The notes under the pieces are model-generated. The model was not told the origin of the DNA and did not search any database. It saw only the letters and a list, made by a program, of their open reading frames with translations. From Streptomyces sp. Ru71 (GTDB lineage: Bacteria > Actinomycetota > Actinomycetes > Streptomycetales > Streptomycetaceae): a DNA stretch of 64,000 nt. Shown here piece after piece: positions 1 through 9,257 of the stretch (position 1 is the stretch's first letter; each line of letters begins with the position of its first letter). The stretch covers positions 44,204-108,203 of the forward strand of contig NZ_PQSS01000019.1 of assembly GCF_002920535.1 (NCBI RefSeq). The letters run 5' to 3'. The position numbers and the translations under genes were made by a program.

Positions 1-1027
1 GCTGCTGGTCCCGGATCGAGAACGCGGCCTCGTCCAGGATCTGGGCTATGTCCTTGTCGTTGACCGCGACGTCCGCCGGGTCGCCCTCGTACTCCTCGTC
101 GGTCGTGCCGAGCAGCAGCATGTCCTCCCAGGGGAGGGCGAAGGTGATGCGGTACTTGTCGATCGGCGTGGCCAGCGCCGCCTTCCACGGCGAGGTGCGC
201 TTGAGGACCAGGTGCGCGCCCTTGGACAGGCGGATCGACGGCGCCGCGTTCGGGTCCTCCATCCGGCGCAGGTGGTCGACCCACGGGCCGGTCGCGTTGA
301 GCACCAGGCGGGCGTTGACGCCGAACTCCTCACCGGACAGGCGGTCGCGCAGGTCGGCGCCGGTCACCCGGCCCTTGGTGAAGCGCAGACCGGTCACCTC
401 GGCGTGGTTGAGGACGACCGCGCCCGCGTCGACGGCCGCGCGGACCGTCATCAGCGCCATACGCGCGTCGTTCATCTGGTCGTCGCCGTACACGGCCACG
501 GCCTTGAGGTTCTCGGTGCGCAGCTCCGGCACGTCCTGCGCCGCCTTGGCGGGGGAGAGCAGGTGGCCGACGCCGTCACCGAACGCGGAGAGCGCGGAGT
601 AGGCGAAGACGCCCGCGCCCAGCTTCGCCGCGCCGTGCGGCCCGCCCTTGTACACGGGGAGGTAGAACGTGAGCGGGTTCGCCAGGTGGGGGGCCACCTG
701 ACGGGAGACCGCACGGCGCTCGAAGTGGTTCTCCGCCACCAGCTTCACCGCACCGGTCTGCAGGTAGCGCAGACCGCCGTGGAGCAGCTTGGAGGAGGCG
801 GAGGACGTGGCGCCGGCGAAGTCGCCGGCGTCCACCAGAGCCACCCTGAGGCCGGACTGCGCGGCGTGCCAGGCGGTGGAGATGCCCAGGATGCCGCCGC
901 CGATCACGAGAAGGTCGTACGACGCCTTGGAAAGCTGCTCCCTGGTCTCGGCCCGGCTCGGGTTCGAGCCGGAGGCCGGGTGCGTCCCCAGGGCAGGCAC
1001 GGACTGCAGGGTGGACTTGGTGGTCAT
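1..1027 (-). CDS. glpD: Glycerol-3-phosphate dehydrogenase, partial (C-terminus beyond left edge)
   Basis: FAD-dependent dehydrogenase that oxidises sn-glycerol-3-phosphate to dihydroxyacetone phosphate at the membrane, the last step of glycerol entry into glycolysis. The ATG at 1025-1027 opens a frame that runs off the left end, so about 342 N-terminal residues are visible. The dinucleotide-binding segment LLVIGGGILGIS lies near residue 39, followed by the family stretch SSKLLHGGLRYLQ. It starts 7 bp after the glpK stop, so it is the last visible gene of a gylR/glpF/glpK/glpD unit reading leftwards. Family assignment is firm; the length and C-terminal domain cannot be judged here. Confidence 0.95.
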   Translation of the reverse strand, partial: MTTKSTLQSVPALGTHPASGSNPSRAETREQLSKASYDLLVIGGGILGISTAWHAAQSGLRVALVDAGDFAGATSSASSKLLHGGLRYLQTGAVKLVAENHFERRAVSRQVAPHLANPLTFYLPVYKGGPHGAAKLGAGVFAYSALSAFGDGVGHLLSPAKAAQDVPELRTENLKAVAVYGDDQMNDARMALMTVRAAVDAGAVVLNHAEVTGLRFTKGRVTGADLRDRLSGEEFGVNARLVLNATGPWVDHLRRMEDPNAAPSIRLSKGAHLVLKRTSPWKAALATPIDKYRITFALPWEDMLLLGTTDEEYEGDPADVAVNDKDIAQILDEAAFSIRDQQ

Positions 1028-1034
1028 GCGGTTC

Positions 1035-2573
1035 TTACTCCTCGTCCTCAAGCCAGCCCATGGTCCGCTCGACGGCCTTGAGCCAGTTCTTGTACTCACG
1101 GTCGCGGGTTTCCGCGTCCATGCGGGGGGTCCACTCGGCGGCCCGGCGCCAGTTGGCGCGCAGGTCGTCGGTGCTGTTCCAGAAGCCGACGGCGAGACCG
1201 GCGGCGTAGGCGGCGCCGAGGCAGGTCGTCTCGGCGACCATGGGGCGCACCACGGGTGCGTCCAGCACGTCCGAGAGGGTCTGCATCAGCAGGTTGTTGG
1301 CGGTCATGCCGCCGTCGACCTTGAGGGTCACCAGCTCGACGCCGGAGTCCTTGACCATGGCGTCGGCGATCTCCCGGGTCTGCCAGGCGGTGGCCTCCAG
1401 GACGGCGCGCGCGAGGTGCGCCTTGGTGACGTACCGGGTCAGGCCGGCGATCACACCGCGGGCGTCGGAGCGCCAGTGCGGGGCGAACAGGCCGGAGAAG
1501 GCCGGCACGAAGTAGGCGCCGCCGTTGTCCTCGACCGACAGCGCGAGCGTCTCGATCTCGGCGGCGGTGGAGATCAGGCCCATCTGGTCGCGCATCCACT
1601 GCACCAGCGAGCCGGTGACGGCGATCGAGCCCTCCAGGGCGTAGACCGTGTCCTGGTCGCCGATCTTGTAGCCGACGGTGGTGAGCAGACCGGCGTAGGA
1701 GTTGATGATCTTGTCGCCGGTGTTCATCACCATGAAGGTGCCGGTGCCGTACGTCGACTTGGTCTCGCCCTCGGCGAAGCAGGTCTGGCCGAACAGGGCC
1801 GCCTGCTGGTCGCCGAGCGCGGAGGCGACCGGGATGCCGCCGAGCAGGTCGCCCAGCTTGCCGCCCTTGATCTCGCCGTAGACCTCGGCGGAGGAGCGGA
1901 TCTCGGGCAGGATCTGCAGCGGCACGCCGATCGACTCGGCGATCTTGTCGTCCCACTCCATGGTGTGCAGGTTCATCAGCATGGTGCGGGACGCGTTGGT
2001 GACGTCGGTGACGTGCTTGCCGCCGTCCGTGCCACCGGTCAGGTTCCAGATGACCCAGGTGTCCATGGTGCCGAAGAGGATGTCCCCGGCCTCGGCGCGC
2101 TCCTTGAGGCCCTCGACGTTGTCGAGCAGCCAGCGGGCCTTGGGGCCGGCGAAGTAGGAGGCCAGCGGCAGGCCGGTCTCGCGGCGGAAGCGGTCCTGGC
2201 CGACGTTGCGGCCGAGTTCCCTGCACAGGGCGTCGGTGCGGGTGTCCTGCCAGACGATGGCGTTGTGGACGGGCTCCCCGGTGTTCTTGTCCCACAGCAC
2301 GGTGGTCTCGCGCTGGTTGGTGATGCCGATGGCCTTGATGTCGTCGCGGGTGATGCCGGCCTTGGCGATCGCTCCGGCGACGACCTCCTGGACGTTGGTC
2401 CAGATCTCGGTGGCGTTGTGCTCGACCCAGCCCGGCTTGGGGAAGATCTGCTCGTGCTCCTTCTGGTCGACGGAGACGATCCGGCCGTCCCGGTCGAAGA
2501 CGATGCAGCGGCTGGAGGTGGTGCCCTGGTCGATGGCGGCGATGAAGGGGCCGGCGGTGTGCGCGTCGGTCAC
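1035..2573 (-). CDS. glpK: Glycerol kinase
   Basis: FGGY-family sugar kinase that phosphorylates glycerol with ATP, trapping it as glycerol-3-phosphate. The 512-residue product has the usual full length. Visible landmarks are the N-terminal phosphate loop [14 protein letters not shown], the central [13 protein letters not shown] block and the C-terminal adenosine loop [12 protein letters not shown]. The start is GTG (2571-2573), preceded on the minus strand by an AGGAG ribosome site about 6 bases away. It sits between glpF upstream and glpD 7 bp downstream, and all three are probably co-transcribed from the glpF promoter under GylR control. Confidence 0.97.
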   Translation of the reverse strand: MTDAHTAGPFIAAIDQGTTSSRCIVFDRDGRIVSVDQKEHEQIFPKPGWVEHNATEIWTNVQEVVAGAIAKAGITRDDIKAIGITNQRETTVLWDKNTGEPVHNAIVWQDTRTDALCRELGRNVGQDRFRRETGLPLASYFAGPKARWLLDNVEGLKERAEAGDILFGTMDTWVIWNLTGGTDGGKHVTDVTNASRTMLMNLHTMEWDDKIAESIGVPLQILPEIRSSAEVYGEIKGGKLGDLLGGIPVASALGDQQAALFGQTCFAEGETKSTYGTGTFMVMNTGDKIINSYAGLLTTVGYKIGDQDTVYALEGSIAVTGSLVQWMRDQMGLISTAAEIETLALSVEDNGGAYFVPAFSGLFAPHWRSDARGVIAGLTRYVTKAHLARAVLEATAWQTREIADAMVKDSGVELVTLKVDGGMTANNLLMQTLSDVLDAPVVRPMVAETTCLGAAYAAGLAVGFWNSTDDLRANWRRAAEWTPRMDAETRDREYKNWLKAVERTMGWLEDEE

Positions 2574-2686
2574 TGTGTGCTCCTGGAAGATCCGTCGTTG
2601 TGGGGCTGATGGATACGGCGCGTGCAGTGCTCGGTGGTCCGCGAGGGAGGTCTCGTCAGGTCCTCACGAACATCCTGAGCTGGCTC

Positions 2687-3481
2687 CTACGCGAATGCGA
2701 CGTTGTAGAGGCCAGCGGCGATGGCGCCGCCGATCAGCGGGCCGATCACCGGGATCCAGGCGTAGCCCCAGTCGGAGCCGCCCTTGTTGGGCAGGGGCAG
2801 CAGGGCGTGCACGATGCGCGGACCGAGGTCGCGGGCGGGGTTGATGGCGTAGCCGGTCGGGCCGCCGAGGGACAGACCGATCGAGACGACCACCAGCGCG
2901 GTGATCAGACCGCCCAGGATGCCCAGGCCGTTGCCCTTGTCGTTCAGGCCCTGGGTGAGGACCGCGAGGATCAGCACGACGGTGCCGATGATCTCCGTGA
3001 GCAGGTTCTGCACCGTGTTCCGGATCTCCGGACCGGTGGAGAAGATACCGAGGACCGGGCCGGCCCCCTTCTCCTGCGCCTCGACAGCCTTGGCCGTGGT
3101 GGCCTGCGCGCCCGGACCGCCGACGATCTCCTTGTCGGTCAGGTGCGCCTGGAACTGGCCGTAGTAGGTCACCCAGACCAGGGCCGCGCCGATCATCGCG
3201 CCGAGCAGCTGACCGGCGAAGTAGACCGGGACGTTCGTCCAGTCGCTGTCCTTGATGGCCAGGGCGACGGTGACGGCCGGGTTGAGGTGGGCACCGGAGA
3301 GCGGGCCGGAGATGTACACGGCCGTCAGCACGGCGAAACCCCAGCCGAAGGCGATGGCGAGCCAGCCGGCGTTGCGGGCCTTGGAGGCCTTCAGGGTCAC
3401 GGCGGCGCACACGCCGCCGCCGAGGAGGATGAGTATGGCGGTACCGATGGTCTCGCCGATGAAGATGTCGGAGCTGGACAC
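2687..3481 (-). CDS. glpF: Glycerol uptake facilitator (MIP/aquaglyceroporin)
   Basis: Inner-membrane channel for facilitated glycerol diffusion. The two family signatures are present: [10 protein letters not shown] in the first half and [13 protein letters not shown] in the second. The Asp after NPAR is typical of glycerol-conducting rather than water-only channels. Six hydrophobic segments are readable. The frame stays open to an upstream ATG at 3586, but that adds 35 charged, proline/arginine-rich residues unlike the family. I place the start at GTG 3481, which follows an AAAGGAG ribosome site and gives [10 protein letters not shown] and a 264-residue protein. It is the first gene of the glpF-glpK-glpD unit. 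Confidence 0.93.
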   Translation of the reverse strand: MSSSDIFIGETIGTAILILLGGGVCAAVTLKASKARNAGWLAIAFGWGFAVLTAVYISGPLSGAHLNPAVTVALAIKDSDWTNVPVYFAGQLLGAMIGAALVWVTYYGQFQAHLTDKEIVGGPGAQATTAKAVEAQEKGAGPVLGIFSTGPEIRNTVQNLLTEIIGTVVLILAVLTQGLNDKGNGLGILGGLITALVVVSIGLSLGGPTGYAINPARDLGPRIVHALLPLPNKGGSDWGYAWIPVIGPLIGGAIAAGLYNVAFA

Positions 3482-3586
3482 CCGCGACTCCTTTGTCCTT
3501 CGTCCAGGGAAGCCGAACTCCCGGGTCCCACCGGGGTTGCGGCGCCCTCGGGGATGAGAGCGAATCCGGTCCCTTGGCGTTGTCAC

Positions 3587-3628
3587 ACTCTAGCGCGTAT
3601 TGCCGGTAGGTGTTCGACAATGCCGACC
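3587..3628 (-). promoter_or_regulatory. glpF promoter with candidate GylR operator
   Basis: On the minus strand a -10-like TAGAGT lies at 3592-3587. A 17-bp near-palindrome (GTTCGACAATGCCGACC on the plus strand, 3612-3628) sits where the -35 region should be. The same palindrome recurs at 4621-4637 upstream of gylR. Repressor binding here would occlude polymerase, as expected for a glycerol-induced operon. The operator role is inferred from position, symmetry and recurrence. Confidence 0.6.
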
Positions 3629-3752
3629 GATGGACGGGAGTCTTGCTTCGCCTTCACAGGTGCGTCAAGAGGTCTGGGCAACACCTCTGGCATCGAAAGC
3701 CCGATCGTTACTGATCGCTATGTGCGACCTCCGCCGCGAGCGGGCACGACCA

Positions 3753-3785
3753 GGGGCCGGAGCGCTGACCCAGCGCTCCGGCCCC
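3753..3785 (-). terminator. Terminator hairpin downstream of gylR
   Basis: A perfect 15-bp stem (GGGGCCGGAGCGCTG pairing with CAGCGCTCCGGCCCC) closes a 3-base loop, 18 bp past the gylR stop. No U-tract follows, as is common in Streptomyces. It probably separates gylR transcription from the glpF operon, which then relies on its own promoter at about 3590. Confidence 0.75.
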
Positions 3786-3802
3786 ATGGTGGACACGTCG
3801 TC

Positions 3803-4567
3803 TCAGAACCGCCCGGCGCCCAGGTCCCGCGACACCGCACGGGCGCAGTCCCGCACCGCCGCGATCAGCTCGGGGCGCAGCTCCCCGTCCCGGCGCACCC
3901 GCTCCACGGCACCCGTGATGCCGACCGCGCCCACCGGCATCCGCCGCCGGTCGTGGATGGGCGCGGCGATGGACGCGACGCCCTCCCAGGTCTCCTCCAC
4001 GTCGGCCGCGTAGCCACGCGCGCGTGTGACGTCGAGGATGTGCTCGAAGTCGTCCGGGTCGCACACCGTGCGGTCCGTGAAGGCCTTGCGGTCGGCCTCC
4101 AGCGCCTCGCTGTGCGCCACCGGGTCGTAGGCCGACAGCACCTTGCCCAGCGCGGTGGAGTGCAGCGGCTGCATGGCCCCTATCTCCAGCACCTGCCGGC
4201 TGTCGTCGGGCCTGAAGACGTGGTGAACGATCAGCACGCCCTGCTGGTGCAGCACGCCCAGATAGACGCTCTCCCCGCTGGAGCGGGCCAGGTCGTCCGT
4301 CCACACCAGGGCGCGCGCCCGCAGCTCGTGCACGTCGAGATAGGTGGTGCCCAGGCGCAGCAGCTCCGCGCCCAGCTGGTAGCGCCCGGAGGCGTCGTCC
4401 TGCTCCACGAAGCCCTCCTGCTGGAGGGTGCGCAGGATGCCGTGCGCGGTGCCTTTGGCGAGGCCCAGCGACGAGGCGATGTCCGACAGGCCCAGTCGTC
4501 GCTCACCACCCGCGAGCAGCCGCAGCATCGCGGCCGCCCGCTCCAGCGACTGGATGTTCCGTGCCAT
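3803..4567 (-). CDS. gylR: IclR-family repressor of the glycerol operon
   Basis: Transcriptional regulator of glycerol catabolism. The product is 254 residues: an N-terminal winged helix (residues about 1-65, with LSDIASSLGLAKGTAHGILRTL as the DNA-reading part) and a C-terminal IclR effector domain. The ATG at 4565-4567 follows GGAGG on the minus strand. Gene order gylR, glpF, glpK, glpD is the classic Streptomyces gyl arrangement. A palindrome shared between its own promoter and the glpF promoter suggests autoregulation plus operon repression. Confidence 0.93.
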   Translation of the reverse strand: MARNIQSLERAAAMLRLLAGGERRLGLSDIASSLGLAKGTAHGILRTLQQEGFVEQDDASGRYQLGAELLRLGTTYLDVHELRARALVWTDDLARSSGESVYLGVLHQQGVLIVHHVFRPDDSRQVLEIGAMQPLHSTALGKVLSAYDPVAHSEALEADRKAFTDRTVCDPDDFEHILDVTRARGYAADVEETWEGVASIAAPIHDRRRMPVGAVGITGAVERVRRDGELRPELIAAVRDCARAVSRDLGAGRF

Positions 4568-4620
4568 CGCCGTCCTGCCTCCGTCCCCATCGACCGCACA
4601 CGCCCGGTGTCCCCACCGTC

Positions 4621-4666
4621 GTTCGGCAATGTCGAACACTACCGGTCCATGCCGACCTCCCGCCAA
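4621..4666 (-). promoter_or_regulatory. gylR promoter with candidate GylR operator
   Basis: A 17-bp palindrome, GTTCGGCA-A-TGTCGAAC (4621-4637), overlaps a minus-strand -10-like TAGTGT (4641-4636). TTGGCG (4666-4661) lies 19 bases further upstream as a possible -35. It matches the 3612-3628 copy at 14 of 17 positions or better depending on strand. Operator function is inferred. Confidence 0.55.
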
Positions 4667-4834
4667 TGGTCGGACGGTACTTGTTACGCCATGTGCCGGT
4701 GATCGGCCACACCGGGCGGCCCCCAGGACCTGTCGAGGAAAGCGGCGTCGCGCGGCAGGCGCCATCTTCGCAACCGGCCCGGGTCCCACCCGTCCGCCCC
4801 GTGGACGCTCTGCCCATCCTCCAGAAGACCCGGT

Positions 4835-4849
4835 TAGGCTGGCGCCGTG
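4835..4849 (+). promoter_or_regulatory. Likely metH promoter -10 and leader start
   Basis: TAGGCT at 4835-4840 is a good Streptomyces -10. Six bases later comes GTG (4847), which opens a mini-frame of about 43 codons that overlaps the metH start out of frame. If transcription begins at about 4847, metH has a leader of about 70 bases. I find no convincing -35 and no B12-box typical of cobalamin riboswitches. Confidence 0.4.
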
Positions 4850-4916
4850 CGCCTGGCCGGAAATCCGCCCGGGAAGCCGCATAGCCGACAGCCGTCGCAT
4901 CCAAGGGAGCCCCTCC

Positions 4917-7900
4917 ATGGCCTCGTCGCCGCTGACCCCTTCCGCCGACAGCCGGACCCGTGCGTCCGAGCTCCGTGAGGCGCTCGCCACCCGTGTGGTG
5001 GTCGCCGACGGAGCCATGGGCACCATGCTCCAGGCGCAGGAACCCACGCTGGAGGACTTCCAGCAGCTGGAGGGCTGTAACGAGGTCCTCAACGTCACCC
5101 GCCCGGACATCGTCCGCTCGGTGCACGCCGCGTACTTCGACGCGGGCGTCGACTGCGTGGAGACCAACACCTTCGGCGCCAACCTCACCGCCCTGGGCGA
5201 GTACGACATCCCCGAGCGGGTCGCCGAGCTGTCGGAGGCGGGTGCGCGGATCGCCCGGGAGACGGCCGACGAGTTCGCCGCCCGCGACGGCCGCAGCCGC
5301 TGGGTGCTGGGCTCCATGGGCCCCGGCACCAAGCTGCCCACCCTCGGCCACACCACGTTCGACGCGATCCGCGACGCCTACCAGGCCAACGCCGAGGGCC
5401 TCCTGGCCGGCGGCGCCGACGCGCTGCTGGTGGAGACCACGCAGGACCTGCTGCAGACCAAGGCGTCCGTGATCGCCGCCCGCCGCGCGATGGAGACGGC
5501 CGGCTACGACGTCCCGCTGATCGTCTCGGTGACCGTGGAGACCACCGGCACCATGCTGCTCGGCTCGGAGATCGGCGCGGCGCTGACCGCGCTGGAGCCG
5601 CTGGGCATCGACATGATCGGCCTGAACTGCGCGACCGGCCCGGCGGAGATGAGCGAGCACCTGCGCTACCTCGCCCGGCACGCGCGCGTGCGGCTGTCCT
5701 GCATGCCCAACGCCGGACTGCCCGTCCTGACCAAGGACGGCGCCCACTACCCGCTCACCGCGCCGGAGCTCGCCGACGCGCAGGAGAACTTCGTCCGCGA
5801 CTACGGCCTGTCCCTGGTGGGCGGCTGCTGCGGCACCACGCCCGAGCACCTGCGGCAGGTCGTGGAGCGGGTGCGCGGCCTCGCCCCCGGCGAGCGCGAC
5901 CCGCGCCCCGAGCCGGGCGCCGCCTCCCTCTACCAGACGGTGCCGTTCCGGCAGGACACCTCCTACCTGGCCATCGGTGAGCGCACCAACGCCAACGGGT
6001 CGAAGAAGTTCCGCGAGGCCATGCTGGAGGGCCGCTGGGACGACTGCGTGGAGATGGCGCGCGAGCAGATCCGCGAGGGCGCGCACATGCTCGACCTGTG
6101 CGTGGACTACGTCGGCCGCGACGGTGTGGCCGACATGCAGGAGCTGGCCGGCCGCTTCGCGACCGCCTCCACGCTGCCGATCGTGCTGGACTCCACCGAG
6201 GTCGACGTCATCCAGGCCGGCCTGGAGAAGCTGGGCGGCCGCGCGGTGATCAACTCGGTGAACTACGAGGACGGCGACGGCCCCGAGTCCCGCTTCGCGA
6301 AGGTCACCCAGCTGGCCCGCGAGCACGGTGCGGCGCTGATCGCGCTGACCATCGACGAGGAGGGCCAGGCCCGCACCCCGGAGAAGAAGGTGGAGATCGC
6401 CGAGCGGCTGATCGACGACCTGACCGGGAACTGGGGCATCCGTGAGGAGGACATCCTCATCGACACCCTCACCTTCACCATCTGCACCGGCCAGGAGGAG
6501 TCCCGCAAGGACGGCCTGGCCACCATCGAGGCCATCCGGGAGCTGAAGAAGCGCCACCCGGCCGTGCAGACCACCCTCGGCCTGTCCAACATCTCCTTCG
6601 GCCTGAACCCGGCCGCCCGCATCCTGCTGAACTCCGTGTTCCTGGACGAGTGCGTCAAGGCGGGCCTGGACTCGGCGATCGTGCACGCCTCCAAGATCCT
6701 GCCGATCGCCCGCTTCGACGAGGAGCAGGTCACCACGGCCCTGGACCTGATCTACGACCGCCGCTCCGAGGGCTACGACCCGCTGCAGAAGCTCATGCAG
6801 CTGTTCGAGGGCGCCACCGCCAAGTCCCTGAAGGCCTCCAAGGCCGAGGAGCTGGCCGCGCTGCCGCTGGAGGAGCGCCTCAAGCGCCGCATCATCGACG
6901 GCGAGCGCAACGGCCTGGAAGCCGACCTCGACGAGGCCCTGCAGTCCCGCCCGGCCCTCGACATCGTCAACGAGACCCTGCTGGACGGCATGAAGGTGGT
7001 CGGTGAGCTCTTCGGCTCCGGCCAGATGCAGCTGCCGTTCGTGCTGCAGTCCGCCGAGGTGATGAAGACCGCGGTCGCCTACCTCGAACCGCACATGGAG
7101 AAGACCGACGAGGCCGGCAAGGGCACCATCGTGCTGGCCACCGTGCGCGGCGACGTCCACGACATCGGCAAGAACCTCGTCGACATCATCCTGTCCAACA
7201 ACGGCTACAACGTGGTCAACCTGGGCATCAAGCAGCCCGTCTCCGCGATCCTGGAGGCCGCCGAGGAGCACCGGGCCGACGTGATCGGCATGTCCGGGCT
7301 GCTGGTGAAGTCCACCGTGATCATGAAGGAGAACCTGGAGGAGCTCAACGCCCGCGAGCTCGCCGGCAAGTACCCGGTCATCCTCGGCGGCGCCGCCCTC
7401 ACCCGCGCCTACGTCGAGCAGGACCTGCACGAGATCTACCAGGGCGAGGTCCGCTACGCCCGCGACGCCTTCGAGGGCCTGCGCCTGATGGACGCCCTCA
7501 TCGGCATCAAGCGCGGCGTGCCCGGCGCCAAGCTCCCCGAGCTCAAGCAGCGCCGGGTGCGCGCCGCCACGGTCGAGGTCGAGGAACGCCCGCAGGAGGG
7601 CCACGTCCGCTCCGACGTGGCCACCGACAACCCGGTGCCCACCCCGCCGTTCTGGGGCACCCGCGTCGTCAAGGGCATCCAGCTCAAGGAGTACGCCTCC
7701 TGGCTCGACGAGGGCGCCCTGTTCAAGGGCCAGTGGGGCCTGAAGCAGGCCCGCACCGGCGAGGGCCCCACCTACGAGGAGCTCGTCGAGACCGACGGCC
7801 GGCCCCGGCTGCGCGGCCTGCTGGAGCGGCTGCAGACGGAGAACCTGCTGGAGGCGGCCGTCGTCTACGGCTACTTCCCGTGCGTGTCCAAGGACGACGA

Positions 7901-8429
7901 CCTGATCATCCTGGACGAGGCCGGAAACGAGCGCACCCGCTTCACCTTCCCGCGCCAGCGCCGCGGCCGCCGGCTGTGCCTGGCGGACTTCTTCCGCCCG
8001 GAGGAGTCCGGCGAGACCGACGTCGTCGGCCTCCAGGTCGTCACCGTCGGCTCCCGCATCGGCGAGGAGACCGCGCGCATGTTCGAGGCCAACGCCTATC
8101 GCGACTACCTCGAACTGCACGGCCTGTCCGTCCAGCTCGCCGAGGCCCTCGCCGAGTACTGGCACGCACGCGTGCGCGCCGAGCTCGGCTTCGCCGGCGA
8201 GGACCCCGACCGGATCGAGGCCATGTTCGAGCTGAAGTACCGCGGCGCCCGCTTCTCGCTCGGCTACGGCGCCTGCCCCGACCTGGAGGACCGCGCCAAG
8301 ATCGCCGACCTCCTGAAGCCGGAACGCATCGGCGTCCACCTCTCCGAGGAGTTCCAGCTGCACCCCGAGCAGTCCACCGACGCCATCGTGATCCACCACC
8401 CGGAGGCCAAGTACTTCAACGCACGGTGA
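4917..8429 (+). CDS. metH: Cobalamin-dependent methionine synthase
   Basis: Transfers a methyl group from 5-methyltetrahydrofolate via methylcobalamin to homocysteine, giving methionine. At 1170 residues it is full length. Domain order: homocysteine-binding barrel (DGAMGTMLQ near residue 34; zinc ligands Cys238 in GLNCATG and Cys304/Cys305 in GGCCGTT), pterin-binding barrel (GERTNANGSKKF), B12-binding domain with the cobalt-ligating DVHDIG motif at 746-751 (His748), and C-terminal reactivation domain containing RGARFSLGYGACPDL. I chose ATG 4917 after AAGGGAG; the frame is open further upstream, but that extension has no family similarity. It diverges from gylR with 349 bp between the starts. 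Confidence 0.97.
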   Translation: MASSPLTPSADSRTRASELREALATRVVVADGAMGTMLQAQEPTLEDFQQLEGCNEVLNVTRPDIVRSVHAAYFDAGVDCVETNTFGANLTALGEYDIPERVAELSEAGARIARETADEFAARDGRSRWVLGSMGPGTKLPTLGHTTFDAIRDAYQANAEGLLAGGADALLVETTQDLLQTKASVIAARRAMETAGYDVPLIVSVTVETTGTMLLGSEIGAALTALEPLGIDMIGLNCATGPAEMSEHLRYLARHARVRLSCMPNAGLPVLTKDGAHYPLTAPELADAQENFVRDYGLSLVGGCCGTTPEHLRQVVERVRGLAPGERDPRPEPGAASLYQTVPFRQDTSYLAIGERTNANGSKKFREAMLEGRWDDCVEMAREQIREGAHMLDLCVDYVGRDGVADMQELAGRFATASTLPIVLDSTEVDVIQAGLEKLGGRAVINSVNYEDGDGPESRFAKVTQLAREHGAALIALTIDEEGQARTPEKKVEIAERLIDDLTGNWGIREEDILIDTLTFTICTGQEESRKDGLATIEAIRELKKRHPAVQTTLGLSNISFGLNPAARILLNSVFLDECVKAGLDSAIVHASKILPIARFDEEQVTTALDLIYDRRSEGYDPLQKLMQLFEGATAKSLKASKAEELAALPLEERLKRRIIDGERNGLEADLDEALQSRPALDIVNETLLDGMKVVGELFGSGQMQLPFVLQSAEVMKTAVAYLEPHMEKTDEAGKGTIVLATVRGDVHDIGKNLVDIILSNNGYNVVNLGIKQPVSAILEAAEEHRADVIGMSGLLVKSTVIMKENLEELNARELAGKYPVILGGAALTRAYVEQDLHEIYQGEVRYARDAFEGLRLMDALIGIKRGVPGAKLPELKQRRVRAATVEVEERPQEGHVRSDVATDNPVPTPPFWGTRVVKGIQLKEYASWLDEGALFKGQWGLKQARTGEGPTYEELVETDGRPRLRGLLERLQTENLLEAAVVYGYFPCVSKDDDLIILDEAGNERTRFTFPRQRRGRRLCLADFFRPEESGETDVVGLQVVTVGSRIGEETARMFEANAYRDYLELHGLSVQLAEALAEYWHARVRAELGFAGEDPDRIEAMFELKYRGARFSLGYGACPDLEDRAKIADLLKPERIGVHLSEEFQLHPEQSTDAIVIHHPEAKYFNAR

Positions 8430-8500
8430 CGTCACCCGACACAACGTGACAGGCGTCTCAGCACGCCGACCGAAATCGACGTACACTGGTCGGTCCACCG

Positions 8501-8530
8501 CAGGCCGGTTCCCCCTCGGGAACCGGCCTG
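8501..8530 (+). terminator. Perfect 13-bp hairpin between metH and the HAD gene
   Basis: CAGGCCGGTTCCC pairs perfectly with GGGAACCGGCCTG around a CCTC loop, 71 bp past the metH stop. A -10-like TACACT (8482-8487) precedes it and the next gene's AAGGAGG (8541-8547) follows, so it may be either the metH terminator or a structure in the leader of the HAD gene. No U-tract follows. Confidence 0.6.
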
Positions 8531-8555
8531 GTCGTCCCTCAAGGAGGTACGCCGG

Positions 8556-9257
8556 ATGACGACAACGGTCCCCGCGCTCGGAACCGGTACAGCCGAAGAC
8601 TCCGCCCTGCAGGCCGTGCTCCTCGACATGGACGGAACCCTGGTGGACACCGAGGGCTTCTGGTGGGACGTCGAGGTAGAGGTGTTCTCCGCCCTCGGCC
8701 ACACCCTGGACGACGCCTGGCGCCATGTCGTGGTGGGCGGCCCCATGACCCGCAGCGCCGGGTTCCTGATCGAGGCCACCGGCGCCGACATCACCCTCGC
8801 CGAGCTGACCCTGCTGCTCAACCAGGGCTTCGAGGACCGTATCGACACCGCCCTGCCGATGATGCCCGGCGCCGCCCGGCTGCTGGCCGAACTGCACCAG
8901 CACGGCATCCCCACGGCCCTGGTCTCCGCCTCCCACCGGCGCATCATCGACCGCGTGCTGACCACGCTCGGCGCCCACCACTTCTCCCTGAGCATCGCCG
9001 GCGACGAGGTCTCCCGCACCAAGCCGCACCCCGACCCCTACCTGCTCGCCGCGGCCGGCCTCGGCGTGAACCCCACCCGGTGCGCGGTCGTCGAGGACAC
9101 CGCCACCGGGGTCGCGGCAGCCGAGGCCGCGGGCTGCCACGTCGTCGCCGTACCCTCGGTGGCCCCCATCAGCCCGGCCGCCCGGCGCACCGTCGTCACC
9201 TCGCTGGAAGAAGTCGATCTCGCATTTCTGCGCGGCCTGATGACGGAAATGCGATAA
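8556..9257 (+). CDS. HAD-superfamily hydrolase (beta-phosphoglucomutase/phosphatase-like)
   Basis: A 233-residue haloacid-dehalogenase-fold protein, probably a cytoplasmic phosphatase for a small phosphorylated metabolite. Motif I is LLDMDGTLVDTEG (Asp nucleophile, near residue 27), motif II is ALVSASHRR, motif III includes the Lys of TKPHPDPYL, and motif IV is VVEDTATGV. The cap between motifs I and II is helical (subclass I). The ATG at 8556 has a strong AAGGAGG eight bases upstream. The substrate cannot be inferred; its position after metH does not by itself indicate a role in methionine metabolism. Confidence 0.88.
   Translation: MTTTVPALGTGTAEDSALQAVLLDMDGTLVDTEGFWWDVEVEVFSALGHTLDDAWRHVVVGGPMTRSAGFLIEATGADITLAELTLLLNQGFEDRIDTALPMMPGAARLLAELHQHGIPTALVSASHRRIIDRVLTTLGAHHFSLSIAGDEVSRTKPHPDPYLLAAAGLGVNPTRCAVVEDTATGVAAAEAAGCHVVAVPSVAPISPAARRTVVTSLEEVDLAFLRGLMTEMR

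Noticed and set aside
4568..4916. Cobalamin riboswitch upstream of metH
   Set aside because: I looked for a B12-box (GCCACTG-like) and the usual long structured leader and saw neither; the leader would be only about 70 bases.
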